Shown here: piece after piece, positions 13,798 through 22,019 of the stretch
Layout of the letters: each line of letters begins with the position of its first letter
How positions within the stretch are numbered: position 1 is the first letter of the stretch
Virus record (IMG/VR): IMGVR_UViG_3300017593_000150
Coordinates: 1-64,000 of that record
Length of the DNA: 64,000 nt
Strand: one strand, 5' to 3'
From: a virus
Program-made: the position numbers and the translations under genes
Notes under the pieces: generated by a model
What the model saw: only the letters and a program-made list of their open reading frames with translations
What the model was told of the DNA's origin: nothing
Databases searched by the model: none

Positions 13798-14649
13798 CTA
13801 AAGTAAGTTCCACTCTTTGTGAAGGCTTCTAAAATACTCGTTAAGTTCTTTTGTCGAGTTATTTCCTCTTGAAATGAACAACCAAAATTCCTCTGCAAAC
13901 CCTTCAGTGGGGCTAGTTCTTCCGTACTCCGAACGTAACTTTAGCTGGTTGGGATAGTAAACATCAACCCAACGTTTCCACTGAGAAGGTTGAAGCTTAG
14001 CAGTTAGGACGTGCCCGAACTCGTGAATCCACGCGTGTCTTTGTGTTAGTGGATCTCGTTTATTCAAAACGGAAGGTTGAAAGCAAATGATTATATCGTC
14101 CGGAGTAATAGCGCTCTTTTGAGGTCTTCCTCCCCTGAGAGGAAGTATTACCAAGGGTTTCAGCTTCTCTATTTGAGTAAGATAGTAGTTTTTAAGATGA
14201 GTCAGGGTGTCGTACGTCAAGTTTGGGTTGGAGGTACCCAAACCGTATTTCGCGGCGATCTTTCGAAGTTCAGTGCGTGAGGTTGCACTACGTAATTCCT
14301 TACTGATGATGGTAAGTACCTGTAAATCTCTTCGCCCCAGAGTATCATTAACGACAAAACTCAGTACTGACGTTCCTCTACTTGTCTTGATTGGGATTAT
14401 CTTGGTGCCGTGTAGGATTCCCGGGAACTTTTCGTCTACGGCTCGAACTGAAATCCCCAAGCTCTTCAGGTCGTACTTCGTGAAATGAGGTTCGATGTCG
14501 CCGTACCTTCTCCAATACCTTCGATCAAGCTCTTCAGCTATTGGTATAGCTTCTTTTTTCGAGAGAAAGCGGGCTCCTCTTAGGATTCTCTCCGTGATTG
14601 GAATCCTCCTGCCCTTATACGTTATCCACTTGAGGATCCTGAGCCTCAT
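13798..14649 (-). CDS. Zinc metalloprotease-like protein, copy 2
   Basis: The paralogue of 12921-13772. It has WIHEFGH (His209, Glu210, His213), EYGRTSPTEGFAEEF (241-255), and the N-terminal WITYKGRRIPI (8-18). GAGGG precedes the ATG. Between motif and active site the two copies share few residues (KFPGI/KFPGL near 75), so they may act on different targets. The position next to an ADP-ribosyltransferase and a membrane-active protein suggests a set of proteins carried in the virion and delivered into the host, but no direct evidence exists. Confidence 0.75.
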   Translation of the reverse strand: MRLRILKWITYKGRRIPITERILRGARFLSKKEAIPIAEELDRRYWRRYGDIEPHFTKYDLKSLGISVRAVDEKFPGILHGTKIIPIKTSRGTSVLSFVVNDTLGRRDLQVLTIISKELRSATSRTELRKIAAKYGLGTSNPNLTYDTLTHLKNYYLTQIEKLKPLVILPLRGGRPQKSAITPDDIIICFQPSVLNKRDPLTQRHAWIHEFGHVLTAKLQPSQWKRWVDVYYPNQLKLRSEYGRTSPTEGFAEEFWLFISRGNNSTKELNEYFRSLHKEWNLL

Positions 14650-14913
14650 TTATACCCTCGGCTCGAAAATGTAGTCACCTTGCTGTTGTGGAAGAAGGGC
14701 GATATGCCAGTACGGACTTAACAGGAGCTTTCGAGGTATTCCTTTAGGGAAGGCTTTGCATTTGTCGTTCTTGAGGTAGTGTTTACACTGATAACATGTT
14801 GGAGAGAGCGCGTTTGCTAGGGGATATAAGGGAAGATCCTTGATTGCGTTAACTTTGGGAATCTCCACGATTTTACTCTCCTCTCTAATCAGTCGTTGAC
14901 TATGTATATCCAT
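14650..14913 (-). CDS. Small phage protein with CxxC and AFPxGIP motif (87 aa)
   Basis: The conserved part is CYQCKHYLKNDKCKAFPKGIPRKLLLSPYWH followed by QQGDYIFEPR. I recognise the CxxCK...CxAFPxGIP...GD..FE pattern as a small zinc-binding protein found near minor head genes of many phages; function unknown. The ATG at 14913 is chosen because the N-terminal extension to 14985 reads through the end of the epimerase gene. Its ribosome binding site is poor, so translational coupling is possible. Confidence 0.6.
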   Translation of the reverse strand: MDIHSQRLIREESKIVEIPKVNAIKDLPLYPLANALSPTCYQCKHYLKNDKCKAFPKGIPRKLLLSPYWHIALLPQQQGDYIFEPRV

Positions 14914-14941
14914 TAATCTGCTAAGAGAGGCAAGGGAACTC

Positions 14942-17077
14942 CTACTCCTCAACTGTAATAATCCTACACTTGTTCTTATCACCACTCCAACGAATTTCCG
15001 GGATTATCTTTTCACGTATTATTCTGTGTTTGTATTTGATTAGGTTGGTTAAGATGTTTTTGATCACTACAGCGGGGTTTGCTGTAGGTTTGTAGCCAAG
15101 TCTAGGTAAGTTGTTCCTATCAGGGTTGTAGTAGTGATCTTCCGCTTCAACTCGTGGATTTTCATAGTGAGCGAGTTTGACAGTGAACCCCAGCTTTTCT
15201 GCCTCCCTCTTTACCAACCGAGCCAGCCAGATGATTTCGTATACATCCTCGAATTGGTTAAACACTCTATATTCTCCTTCCTTGGGAGGGTTCTCAATAG
15301 CAATACGGAAGCATTGCATGGAGTCTTGAATGGGAAGGAACCCTCTCTTCTGCTTCCCTTTTCCATAAACCGTTAGTGGAATTCCTACAATAGCCTGAGC
15401 GCAAGTACGATTTACGAGAGTGCCGAAGCAGTTATGCACCTGGACGTTGTTTGCGACGTACGTGTGATCTTCTTCAACATGGAGGTTGTATACCTTCCCT
15501 TTGTACATCTTACTTGAAACTGATTTTACTCGCACCAGGTTGTCAAACCCTCCTGAATGTAAATAGATAGGACAGCTCAAATCCATTACGCTTATGATCG
15601 AAGTCCCGTTTGCGACTAACCTGTTAAACCTCTCATACTTCTCAAGGAACGGATTAGTTTGAACTTGGAGCCATTCTTTTAGTTCTCGCGCTGTCATCCA
15701 CCGTGTCGTCTCTTTACCGTGCGCTGAAGAGAGCGTCGTTACTAAGATGGGATGACCTGGCGTACAAACAATTTTTCCAAAAGCGCGCTCAAGTTCTATC
15801 TCTATCACTTCCCCAACGTATTCTCGTTCAAACTTCTTAAGCACCTTTCGAAACCGACCCTTATGAGTTAAGACTTTGTCTCCTACCTGAACGTCTTTTA
15901 TAGGTTTTACGCCCTCTAAGCATGTAATTCTGGTGTTAGGAGGAAAACATTCATCTACATCATAGCGAGTAATTAATCTCTCATCTCCTTTCATTTCGGG
16001 GATCTGAATCCCATAAACCACTCCTTGCATGATATCAGTAGATCTAAGCCCCCAAACGTCGCAAGCAAATCTAATGTTGACAGAATCGTGTACCTTCGTA
16101 CAATGATAAAAACTAGGAGGTTGACAAGGAAAAGGAAGAGTATCTTTACGCCCTCTATATTCAACTTCAAAGAATCCCTCAGGAATGTCGAGGTTTGTGA
16201 CGCCATACTCTCCCATTGTGTTTCCTGACCAAGCCGCTTTTCCGTTCCGGCGTACATATATGATTCCTGTAGGAACGGTGCAACAGTACACCTTTCCTGC
16301 ATAAGGAACCCATTCCATATCAGAAGGAGTTACTTTAGTTTGGCTATCTATCTGTGGAATTATGAAGCTAGATTTCTTTGCCACGTGATCAGCCCTCTTT
16401 ATCTGCACAACTCCCGAAGGAGATTCTCTAAAGACCACTCTATGATTGGGAGTAATCACGAAATCGACATCGTCGTTCACAATTCTCAGCATCTCTCCCG
16501 CATACGGATACTCAACTATATGGTTTGGACAGTTGAACGATACTTCTCCTGTTTCTCCGTTGAGACAGCATACTTTGTCAGAGTAATCTAGGTCCTTGAA
16601 CAACTTCCATCCTTTACTTGTTAGCACCTCTGTTTTGTCGTCATAACATCCTAATTTAACTAAGTGGATATCCTTACTCACAGCTTTGATGGCGTACAAA
16701 AGGTTTAAGGTCCCCACTAGGTTGTTGACTTGGGTGAAAGTAGTGTGATGTACATCGATCATTGAGTAAGGTGCAGAAGGCATTTCACCTAGGTGGACAA
16801 TTGCATCTGGTTTGAACTCTTTAATGGAGTTCAACACAAATTTGGGGTTCCTTAAGTCCCCGAAATAGAAAATAGGTTTCCTACCAAACACTTCCTCACA
16901 AGCACGTATCCTCTCTTCCATACTCGCGATGGGTGTCACGGATTGAGATCCCATCTCCTCAACCCACTCTCTTCTCAACATCAAATCACAGCCACCTACT
17001 ACGTAACCCCTAGCAAGTAAGTAAACAGTTAAAGTCCAACCCAAGTAACCATCCATTCCTGCAATATACACTCTCAT
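14942..17077 (-). CDS. UDP-sulfoquinovose synthase-like epimerase with two inteins
   Basis: The joined exteins form an extended short-chain epimerase of the SQD1 type: MRVYIAGMDGYLGWTL (NAD-binding GxxGxxG variant), FGDLRNP, AIVHLGEMPSAPYSM, LVKLG joined to TMGEYGVTNLDIPEG, YHCTKVHD with the catalytic YxxxK, and TRYDVDE joined to CFGTLVNR. SQD1 family members make UDP-sulfoquinovose or related sugar nucleotides; here the product may feed the phage's glycosyltransferases. Two mini-inteins of 143 and 173 residues interrupt conserved segments. Active protein requires both to splice. The start at 17077 follows GGGAGG; two extra codons upstream are not needed. A terminator lies upstream, so a separate promoter is likely. 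Confidence 0.82.
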   Translation of the reverse strand: MRVYIAGMDGYLGWTLTVYLLARGYVVGGCDLMLRREWVEEMGSQSVTPIASMEERIRACEEVFGRKPIFYFGDLRNPKFVLNSIKEFKPDAIVHLGEMPSAPYSMIDVHHTTFTQVNNLVGTLNLLYAIKAVSKDIHLVKLGCYDDKTEVLTSKGWKLFKDLDYSDKVCCLNGETGEVSFNCPNHIVEYPYAGEMLRIVNDDVDFVITPNHRVVFRESPSGVVQIKRADHVAKKSSFIIPQIDSQTKVTPSDMEWVPYAGKVYCCTVPTGIIYVRRNGKAAWSGNTMGEYGVTNLDIPEGFFEVEYRGRKDTLPFPCQPPSFYHCTKVHDSVNIRFACDVWGLRSTDIMQGVVYGIQIPEMKGDERLITRYDVDECFPPNTRITCLEGVKPIKDVQVGDKVLTHKGRFRKVLKKFEREYVGEVIEIELERAFGKIVCTPGHPILVTTLSSAHGKETTRWMTARELKEWLQVQTNPFLEKYERFNRLVANGTSIISVMDLSCPIYLHSGGFDNLVRVKSVSSKMYKGKVYNLHVEEDHTYVANNVQVHNCFGTLVNRTCAQAIVGIPLTVYGKGKQKRGFLPIQDSMQCFRIAIENPPKEGEYRVFNQFEDVYEIIWLARLVKREAEKLGFTVKLAHYENPRVEAEDHYYNPDRNNLPRLGYKPTANPAVVIKNILTNLIKYKHRIIREKIIPEIRWSGDKNKCRIITVEE
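15431..15949 (-). other. Mini-intein 2 in the epimerase (173 aa)
   Basis: Begins CFPPNTRITCLEGVKPI after YDVDE and ends VQVHN before the Cys of CFGTLVNR. Block B is KIVCTPGHPILV with the TxxH motif, block F is GKVYNLHVEEDHTYVANN, and block G is VHN with canonical His-Asn. No endonuclease domain is present. It is not closely similar to intein 1, so the two were probably acquired independently. Confidence 0.88.
16220..16648 (-). other. Mini-intein 1 in the epimerase (143 aa)
   Basis: Begins with Cys after KLG and ends with SGN before the Thr of TMGEYG. Block A is CYDDKTEVLTSKGWKLF, block B is VDFVITPNHRVVF with the TxxH motif, block F is MEWVPYAGKVYCCTVP, and block G ends with AAWSGN. The penultimate residue is Gly instead of the usual His. 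There is no homing endonuclease. The insertion is just before the conserved TMGEYG loop of the enzyme. Confidence 0.85.
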
Positions 17078-17103
17078 CTGCAACCTCCCACTACAATGTA
17101 ACT

Positions 17104-17129
17104 AAAAAGGGCACGTGAGGGTGCCCTTT
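17104..17129 (-). terminator. Rho-independent terminator
   Basis: On the minus strand AAAGGGCAC-cctcac-GTGCCCTTTTT forms a 9-bp stem and ends in a T-run. It lies between the gene at 17155-18150 and the epimerase gene, and the A-run on the other side would let it act in both directions. Confidence 0.8.
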
Positions 17130-17154
17130 CAATTGCGAGTTTGTGCTCTCTAAG

Positions 17155-18150
17155 TTATCTTTCCTTCTTGAGAATGCGCGCTGCGGCGCGTGCATTAGCA
17201 GCCCAAAGTCTCATCCCCCATTGTATCGCTCTGGCAATTATGTGAGTTAGGAATCCTCCCACAACCCCAATAGCGCTAATGGCAGCGACCTTAAGCGTAG
17301 TCTTCTCCGCAATTTTTTTAATGGCAGATTGAATTGACTTGAGAGCTGCCTTTTTCGCAGGATCCTTAACAGCTAGGGAAGCTACTTTGGTAAGACCTGC
17401 TGTGAGTATAGGAACACTCATTATTCCCGCAGTCGTGAAAAGGCCTAGCGTTCCCATCACCGCAGCAAAAGCTCCTACCCCCTCTACAGCCTTCCAATTA
17501 TGGTATTGCTTTTGATATTTTTCGGGAATGAAGATCTTTCTACCATTTTTTAGAGTCACCCAGTATCCTCTTTCGCCTTTCCACGTAGTTAGTTTGGAAA
17601 CTTTGGAAACCGGGTCTTCCTTTGCAGCTCTCTGAAGGAGAGCCGTTCCTTTCTTGAGGTTCTCTCTAGGTGTGAGTACAATCTCGAGAACGATATACCC
17701 ATTCTTATCAACCACTGAAGTGAGCTCAAACTGAACTTTTCCTTTATCTCGAGTAGGACGGAACCTAGAGGATAGTGGTGTCTTAAACACTCTTATTGGT
17801 GTCTTAGGTATGTAATCGGCGGGCTTTTCCTTTTTAATTCGAGAAATAAACTCCTCAAAGAGCTTCTCTGTTTTCGGTTTACCAATATCCTTCTCCTGTG
17901 CTTTGAGAGATAGATACTCGCCGAAGTTAGACTGATGAAATGCTTTGGACCCAAGTACTCTATGTGCTTGAGATATCGGAGTGACCGCTCCTTCCTCTTT
18001 ATACACTTCCTCAAATCGGGGAAGGAATTCCTCGAAGATCTCTCTAAACAAGGGGATAGTAGAAACGCCAGCCTCCCTCCAACCCCACTTCACTGAAATC
18101 CTGGGATTGACTTTCGCTGGCGCCGCTGCAAGAGCGAGTTTCCGCGGCAT
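17155..18150 (-). CDS. Protein with C-terminal membrane segments (331 aa)
   Basis: The start at 18150 follows AAGGAGG; eight further codons upstream are not needed. Residues ~1-190 are hydrophilic and basic; ~197-209 carry WVTLKNGRKIFIP, the motif also found in both metalloproteases and the ADP-ribosyltransferase; ~217-255 and ~285-310 are long hydrophobic or glycine/alanine-rich stretches (FAAVMGTLGLFTTAGIM, VAAISAIGVVGGFL). The C-terminus is basic (ARAAARILKKER). Such a layout is compatible with a protein ejected from the virion into the host membrane. No catalytic motif is seen. Confidence 0.5.
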   Translation of the reverse strand: MPRKLALAAAPAKVNPRISVKWGWREAGVSTIPLFREIFEEFLPRFEEVYKEEGAVTPISQAHRVLGSKAFHQSNFGEYLSLKAQEKDIGKPKTEKLFEEFISRIKKEKPADYIPKTPIRVFKTPLSSRFRPTRDKGKVQFELTSVVDKNGYIVLEIVLTPRENLKKGTALLQRAAKEDPVSKVSKLTTWKGERGYWVTLKNGRKIFIPEKYQKQYHNWKAVEGVGAFAAVMGTLGLFTTAGIMSVPILTAGLTKVASLAVKDPAKKAALKSIQSAIKKIAEKTTLKVAAISAIGVVGGFLTHIIARAIQWGMRLWAANARAAARILKKER

Positions 18151-18227
18151 TCTTAATTCCTCCTTCTTAACCAAGTGCTAACCTTATTCTAGTAGGTTAA
18201 ACTCTTAAGTCAAGGGGATGCCCACTT

Positions 18228-18827
18228 ATGAGAGTACCAAAGAAAACTTGGAAGAACAAATCTCAGTACAGGCTCTCCCTTGAGGAGAGAGAATACGTAG
18301 TCTCCTTACGGAGGACGGACTTCCCTCTGTACTACACTCCCTTAAACCTTTCCGAACTTGTTGTAACTAATTGGCTAGATCTTCGCAGAAGGTGCTCCCA
18401 TACGTTCCAACGCGTCCTGTTCGTCTGGCCTTCGGATAACGAGAGTAAGAGCTACCGTATACCTCTCGATCTAATCTACCGACTTACCTTAAGAAAGACC
18501 TTACACATAGCCGTCTTCAAACCACTACGTTGGTACGTGAATAGATTGTTTGACGTACGTGTCCTCCCTACTGTCCTTTGGCTGGGATGGGATGCACGTT
18601 GGATCGAGCTGGGCCGCTTCGAGGGAGGTAACTTCACCGTACAGGAACTTCTAGTTATAGAAAGGAGTATTTCCTGGAATGGAGTAAAGGTATCAAACTT
18701 TGGCCTCGGAGGGTTCAAGGAAGAGGTCGAGCTCGATAGATGGGAAAAGCGAATTCAGTGGCTCTCTAAGAAACAGTTGTTGACCCGAGGCAGTTACGTT
18801 GCCTATGGAAGTAAACAGGGTCGATAG
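18228..18827 (+). CDS. Hypothetical plus-strand protein (199 aa)
   Basis: The only plus-strand gene between 13 and 64 kb. AAGGGGA lies upstream of the ATG. The product is rich in Arg and Trp (LRWYVNRLF, LWLGWDARWIELGRF, WEKRIQWLSKKQ) and has no recognised domain. Codon use differs from its neighbours (many CTC, TCC, CCT codons). The amino-acid composition is reasonable and the opposite strand has only broken frames, which supports a real gene. It may be a late acquisition or a morogenic insertion between two virion genes. Confidence 0.45.
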   Translation: MRVPKKTWKNKSQYRLSLEEREYVVSLRRTDFPLYYTPLNLSELVVTNWLDLRRRCSHTFQRVLFVWPSDNESKSYRIPLDLIYRLTLRKTLHIAVFKPLRWYVNRLFDVRVLPTVLWLGWDARWIELGRFEGGNFTVQELLVIERSISWNGVKVSNFGLGGFKEEVELDRWEKRIQWLSKKQLLTRGSYVAYGSKQGR

Positions 18828-18891
18828 TAACTCAAATAAATTTAAACACTTAGTAAAATTGAACTCAGTTCCCTTTTGTGGGATTACTATT

Positions 18892-20211
18892 TTAGAAGGG
18901 TTTGAGTATATCCCTTGAGGCGAAGTAAAAAGCGTGCGTCGTGTCTTTGGTAGTACTAAATGGAGACGTGAGCAGACTCTTAGGAGTAGTTGGAATTGCA
19001 AAATACCACTCTAAGTCGTAGTTTTTCGTAACTCGATCAATTACTTTGGGGATGTTGGAAACAAGATCACGGCTACGGCCGCGAGTCAGTTGATCACAGA
19101 AAGTTGAGTAGAGTTCGAGGGCGTCGTCTCGATTCTTAACGTAAAACACCCATTCCCTGTTTAAGACTTGCATGGATTCTAAAAACGTTTTTGTTCGGTC
19201 ATAGAACGCGCTGTTAAATTGAAGTGTTACGTAGTGAATGCGGTGGGAGCCCGCTACGTAATCAGTGTCACCCGCGTGTGTTACTAGGCGAATTTCGCGA
19301 AAAGCGAAGTTCCTCCGAAAAGGTACTTCAGAGAACACTTCTCTATTAAACCTGTAAACTCTAGTAGCGGTCTCCGGGAGTGGGGAATACTGTATGTCCG
19401 GCCACTTCTTCGCGCTCTTTAAACTCGAACTTGCCCGTGTTATTAACTCAGGAACTCTCCTGTACGATGTACGGACGATAAATTCCTTCTCTCTTGTTGA
19501 ACCAAAACCAATCCTATAGTGCCCAACAATACGGGAGACAGGGATTTTGGCGTGATCGACCATTCCAAACTTCTGAGCCTGACTTTGAAGGGTTGAAAAA
19601 GATGCGAACGGGAAGTCCTTGAGAATGTACTTCTGTGGGTTGAGTTGCATCTCTTTTAAGTCTGCAAAAAACTGGATCATATGGTGCGCGTAGGTTGGCG
19701 AATAAGGGGTTGAAACCCACACACCTCTGTACAAAGTAATACGAGGTAGTTCCTTAGACTCTTTTAGCAAAAGTGCCCTGTTCAGTGCGGATACTTCATC
19801 CCAAAAAGGGTTCTTAAGTTCCCCAGAAACTAGCTTCTGTAGAGTATCCCTAGCTCTAGAACGGTTCCAATGCCAGTTCTCGATCAACTTCCTATACCAC
19901 AACTTATCCTGTTTGTTTGGCCAAGTACGATATAGTTCTGAGAAGAGAGGATGTACATATTTTCCTGTGTTCCCTAAGAAGGTTTTAAAGTTACGATCCT
20001 TTACCAGCTTGTATAGTCCTACTTCGTCAATTCTATCCATCCAGTATTTAACACGTTGCTCGTTGACGCGAGCTCCCTTGGACTTTAACTTTAGGAATAT
20101 CCTCCGACCTCCCTTTGTAATGAAGACACCCTCTTCTCCACTTCCATTCAAGTAGATCCTGAAAAGTTTGTTGCGAATCTTGTGGAAAAAAGAAGTGCGA
20201 AAGTAGTTCAT
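18892..20211 (-). CDS. Mono-ADP-ribosyltransferase-like protein (439 aa)
   Basis: R-S-E-class ADP-ribosyltransferases transfer ADP-ribose from NAD to proteins. The three signatures are in order: ITLYRGVWVST with Arg162, FASFSTLQS (the STS-like segment, 202-210), and GSTREKEFIV with Glu241-x-Glu243, the catalytic ExE of arginine-specific types. Residues 29-41 hold VFITKGGRRIFLK, the motif shared with nearby proteins. A ~180-residue C-terminal extension after the ART domain (from ~260) has no recognised fold. Phages use such enzymes to modify host RNA polymerase or other proteins, often after ejection with the DNA. The gene overlaps the upstream small gene by 4 nt (ATGA). Confidence 0.72.
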   Translation of the reverse strand: MNYFRTSFFHKIRNKLFRIYLNGSGEEGVFITKGGRRIFLKLKSKGARVNEQRVKYWMDRIDEVGLYKLVKDRNFKTFLGNTGKYVHPLFSELYRTWPNKQDKLWYRKLIENWHWNRSRARDTLQKLVSGELKNPFWDEVSALNRALLLKESKELPRITLYRGVWVSTPYSPTYAHHMIQFFADLKEMQLNPQKYILKDFPFASFSTLQSQAQKFGMVDHAKIPVSRIVGHYRIGFGSTREKEFIVRTSYRRVPELITRASSSLKSAKKWPDIQYSPLPETATRVYRFNREVFSEVPFRRNFAFREIRLVTHAGDTDYVAGSHRIHYVTLQFNSAFYDRTKTFLESMQVLNREWVFYVKNRDDALELYSTFCDQLTRGRSRDLVSNIPKVIDRVTKNYDLEWYFAIPTTPKSLLTSPFSTTKDTTHAFYFASRDILKPF

Positions 20212-20393
20212 TTCCTCCTCTCCCTTCTCTTGAGTTTACGACGTAGCAGACGCGCTTCTGAGATAGGAGTCAGCGAAATAGCGTCGCCTATCAACGTAGT
20301 AAAGGGAACTCCTTCATGTGGAGCCTTGTGAATCCACTCGTCGTCGATCAACCTCGAGAGATCAAATACCTTGACTTTTCGTGTTTGTTTCAC
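20208..20393 (-). CDS. Small basic protein upstream of the ART gene (61 aa)
   Basis: GTG at 20393 follows AGGAGG by 6 nt. The 61-residue product is basic at both ends (MKQTRKVKVFDL; ARLLRRKLKRRERRK) with an acidic centre (LIDDEWIHKAPHEG). Its stop overlaps the ART start, so the two are coupled. It could be an adaptor, a chaperone or an antidote of the ART, but this is only position-based. The 265 bp upstream (20394-20658) hold no gene and no clear promoter. Confidence 0.45.
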   Translation of the reverse strand: MKQTRKVKVFDLSRLIDDEWIHKAPHEGVPFTTLIGDAISLTPISEARLLRRKLKRRERRK

Positions 20394-20658
20394 AAGCTTC
20401 CTCCTAAGTTTTTACCTAATTTCAAGTCTGCAAGGTTTCTCCCTTTCTAAGCAAAGAGGGATGTCAATAGTGATTATTACGTTAACGTGTCGTAAAAGCA
20501 AGGGGGAGACGTGATCTTCAGTTGCTTGTAAAAATCGATTTTTAGCCCAGAAGTGCGCATACCTTTGGCACTTAAATCGCAGGTAACGCTCAACCTATAC
20601 TTAGTTATACCCGAGGGTGTGGGGTAAGTTCGTTGTAGTGGAAAAAGAAAATTTTATA

Positions 20659-21030
20659 CTAGTCGTTCATGTTCTTACTGAAGCGAAACTCTCGGGGACT
20701 CTTGACCCTCTCCAGGACTACATTGTTATCAATACGACCTGTTCTGTACACATATAAAGGGCACAATCTCGCAGTGCAATCTTTAGGTGTTCTGCTATTT
20801 GAACACCATTGACAATATCTAACTATTGCTTTATTTCTCTCAGCGGATCTACCTCGTACACCTTTACCAGTTCGGAAAGGGTACAGAGGGCAGTCTGTAA
20901 AGGTACACTGTGAAACTGCGTAAGCATTCCACGCGGAACAGTTCAAGCACCTTTCATGTACCGCTTTGGTACGAGTGAGGTTTACCACTTTAGTACCACC
21001 ATCTTTAGCAAGAACTTCAACTTTGATCAT
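20659..21030 (-). CDS. Tandem-duplicated zinc-binding phage protein (123 aa)
   Basis: Two copies of one small domain: CLNCSAWNAYAVSQC...DCPLYPFRTGK and CQWCSNSRTPKDC...LCPLYVYRTGR. Each supplies four cysteines, C-x2-C-x~10-C-x4-C-PLYxxRTG. Single-domain versions (CLxCSGGS...CPVxDCPLxPYR) are widespread in phages near head or DNA-metabolism genes, function unknown. AAAAGGAGG precedes the ATG. The duplication within one chain is uncommon in my experience. Confidence 0.65.
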   Translation of the reverse strand: MIKVEVLAKDGGTKVVNLTRTKAVHERCLNCSAWNAYAVSQCTFTDCPLYPFRTGKGVRGRSAERNKAIVRYCQWCSNSRTPKDCTARLCPLYVYRTGRIDNNVVLERVKSPREFRFSKNMND

Positions 21031-21042
21031 GTTAACCTCCTT

Positions 21043-21483
21043 TTACTTCTTCATCTTCTTTTTGATCAACTCTTTAACACGGGGATCTGTAATCCCGGCT
21101 CTTTCAAACTGCTTGTCAATATCAGTAGTTTTCTTCAACCCTTTAACTACAACCTTTCCTGAACCCTGGATATTTACTGGGGCGACACGAGCTTTAACTA
21201 CAGGTTTAACTACAAATGTATCCTCCCAAACACACAAACAGAATTCAGGGCTTACTATCTCCAACTTAACTGGTACCTTCAATTCCTTCTCGAAAGAGAC
21301 CTTAACAAAGCTCTCAAAAGGTGGGATAGAAACGTCGATCGAGTTCTTTCGAATTGTAGCAGGAACTCCATATTCAATGCCATTGATGGACATTCTCAGG
21401 AATCCCTTTAAGTTGGACGTATCAACTCCCGTGATTTCGGATTCGAAGGAGAGGTTGTAAGGTTTGTTAGGAGCGAGTTTCAT
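21043..21483 (-). CDS. Structural-type protein, paralogue of the next gene (146 aa)
   Basis: Start at 21483, within an ATGA overlap with the upstream gene and behind AAGGAGG. The core FLRMSINGIEYGVPATI, IDVSIPPFESFVKVSF, VKLEIVS and CVWEDTFVVKPVVKARV aligns with the product of 21480-21833. The beta-rich pattern ending in WED..V.KP is familiar from small phage virion or scaffold-associated proteins, but I cannot name the family. The C-terminus is basic and helical (VKELIKKKMKK). Confidence 0.5.
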   Translation of the reverse strand: MKLAPNKPYNLSFESEITGVDTSNLKGFLRMSINGIEYGVPATIRKNSIDVSIPPFESFVKVSFEKELKVPVKLEIVSPEFCLCVWEDTFVVKPVVKARVAPVNIQGSGKVVVKGLKKTTDIDKQFERAGITDPRVKELIKKKMKK

Positions 21484-21833
21484 ACTGACCTCCTTTTCAA
21501 AACTATACACGGCGTCTTCTCATTTACTACCTCAACGTTCTTGACTGCAATCGAAGGTTTAAACACAATGCTATCTTCCCAAGGAACCAAATAGAAACCG
21601 CCGCCAATCACTTCTAATCTTACTTTATAAGTCCTATCAAGCGCAAGACTCACGAACTTCTGTAATGCGGGAATGGTAACAACGATCTTGTCTCGTAGGA
21701 CTTCACCAGGAAACCCCAGCTCAATTTTACCGACTTGCACTCTTAAATAAGCTGTTAGTACGGAGTAGTGGACCCCTTCAATGGTAACTCTGAATTCGAA
21801 CGTTTTTGCAGATTGTAAATATGCCTCAATCAT
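21480..21833 (-). CDS. Structural-type protein, paralogue of the previous gene (117 aa)
   Basis: The ATG at 21833 lies inside the end of the upstream gene (8-nt overlap), with GGAG about 10 nt before it. The core YLRVQVGKIELGFPGEVL, VVTIPALQKFVSLAL, VRLEVIGGGFYLVPWEDSIVFKPSIAVKN matches the neighbouring paralogue block for block. Tight overlaps on both sides show the three genes form one translational unit. Confidence 0.5.
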   Translation of the reverse strand: MIEAYLQSAKTFEFRVTIEGVHYSVLTAYLRVQVGKIELGFPGEVLRDKIVVTIPALQKFVSLALDRTYKVRLEVIGGGFYLVPWEDSIVFKPSIAVKNVEVVNEKTPCIVLKRRSV

Positions 21834-22011
21834 GTACCGACTCCACAATCACCTTCAAGAGCTGACTTGTGTCAGGAGCATCTTTGGTAACTAACCTATC
21901 AATATAAATTCGGGGTTTTTCCTGAGTAATCACTTCACCCCCACTTACTACTACAGGTTGAGCTTCACCTTTACATTTTCCAAAACCTCTTGTGATAATC
22001 AAACTCGTCAT
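21826..22011 (-). CDS. Small phage protein, MxxLIxTRGFG type (61 aa)
   Basis: Starts MTSLIITRGFG, a pattern I recognise in small proteins of phage tail or fibre modules, and ends SQLLKVIVESVHD. AGGTGA precedes the ATG. The function is unknown. It is translationally coupled with the following gene. Confidence 0.5.
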   Translation of the reverse strand: MTSLIITRGFGKCKGEAQPVVVSGGEVITQEKPRIYIDRLVTKDAPDTSQLLKVIVESVHD

Positions 22012-22019
22012 AACATCAC

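Noticed and set aside
17793-18014. Second minus-strand frame within the 331-residue protein gene
   Set aside because: Completely contained in a better-supported gene with a strong ribosome binding site and coherent protein features.
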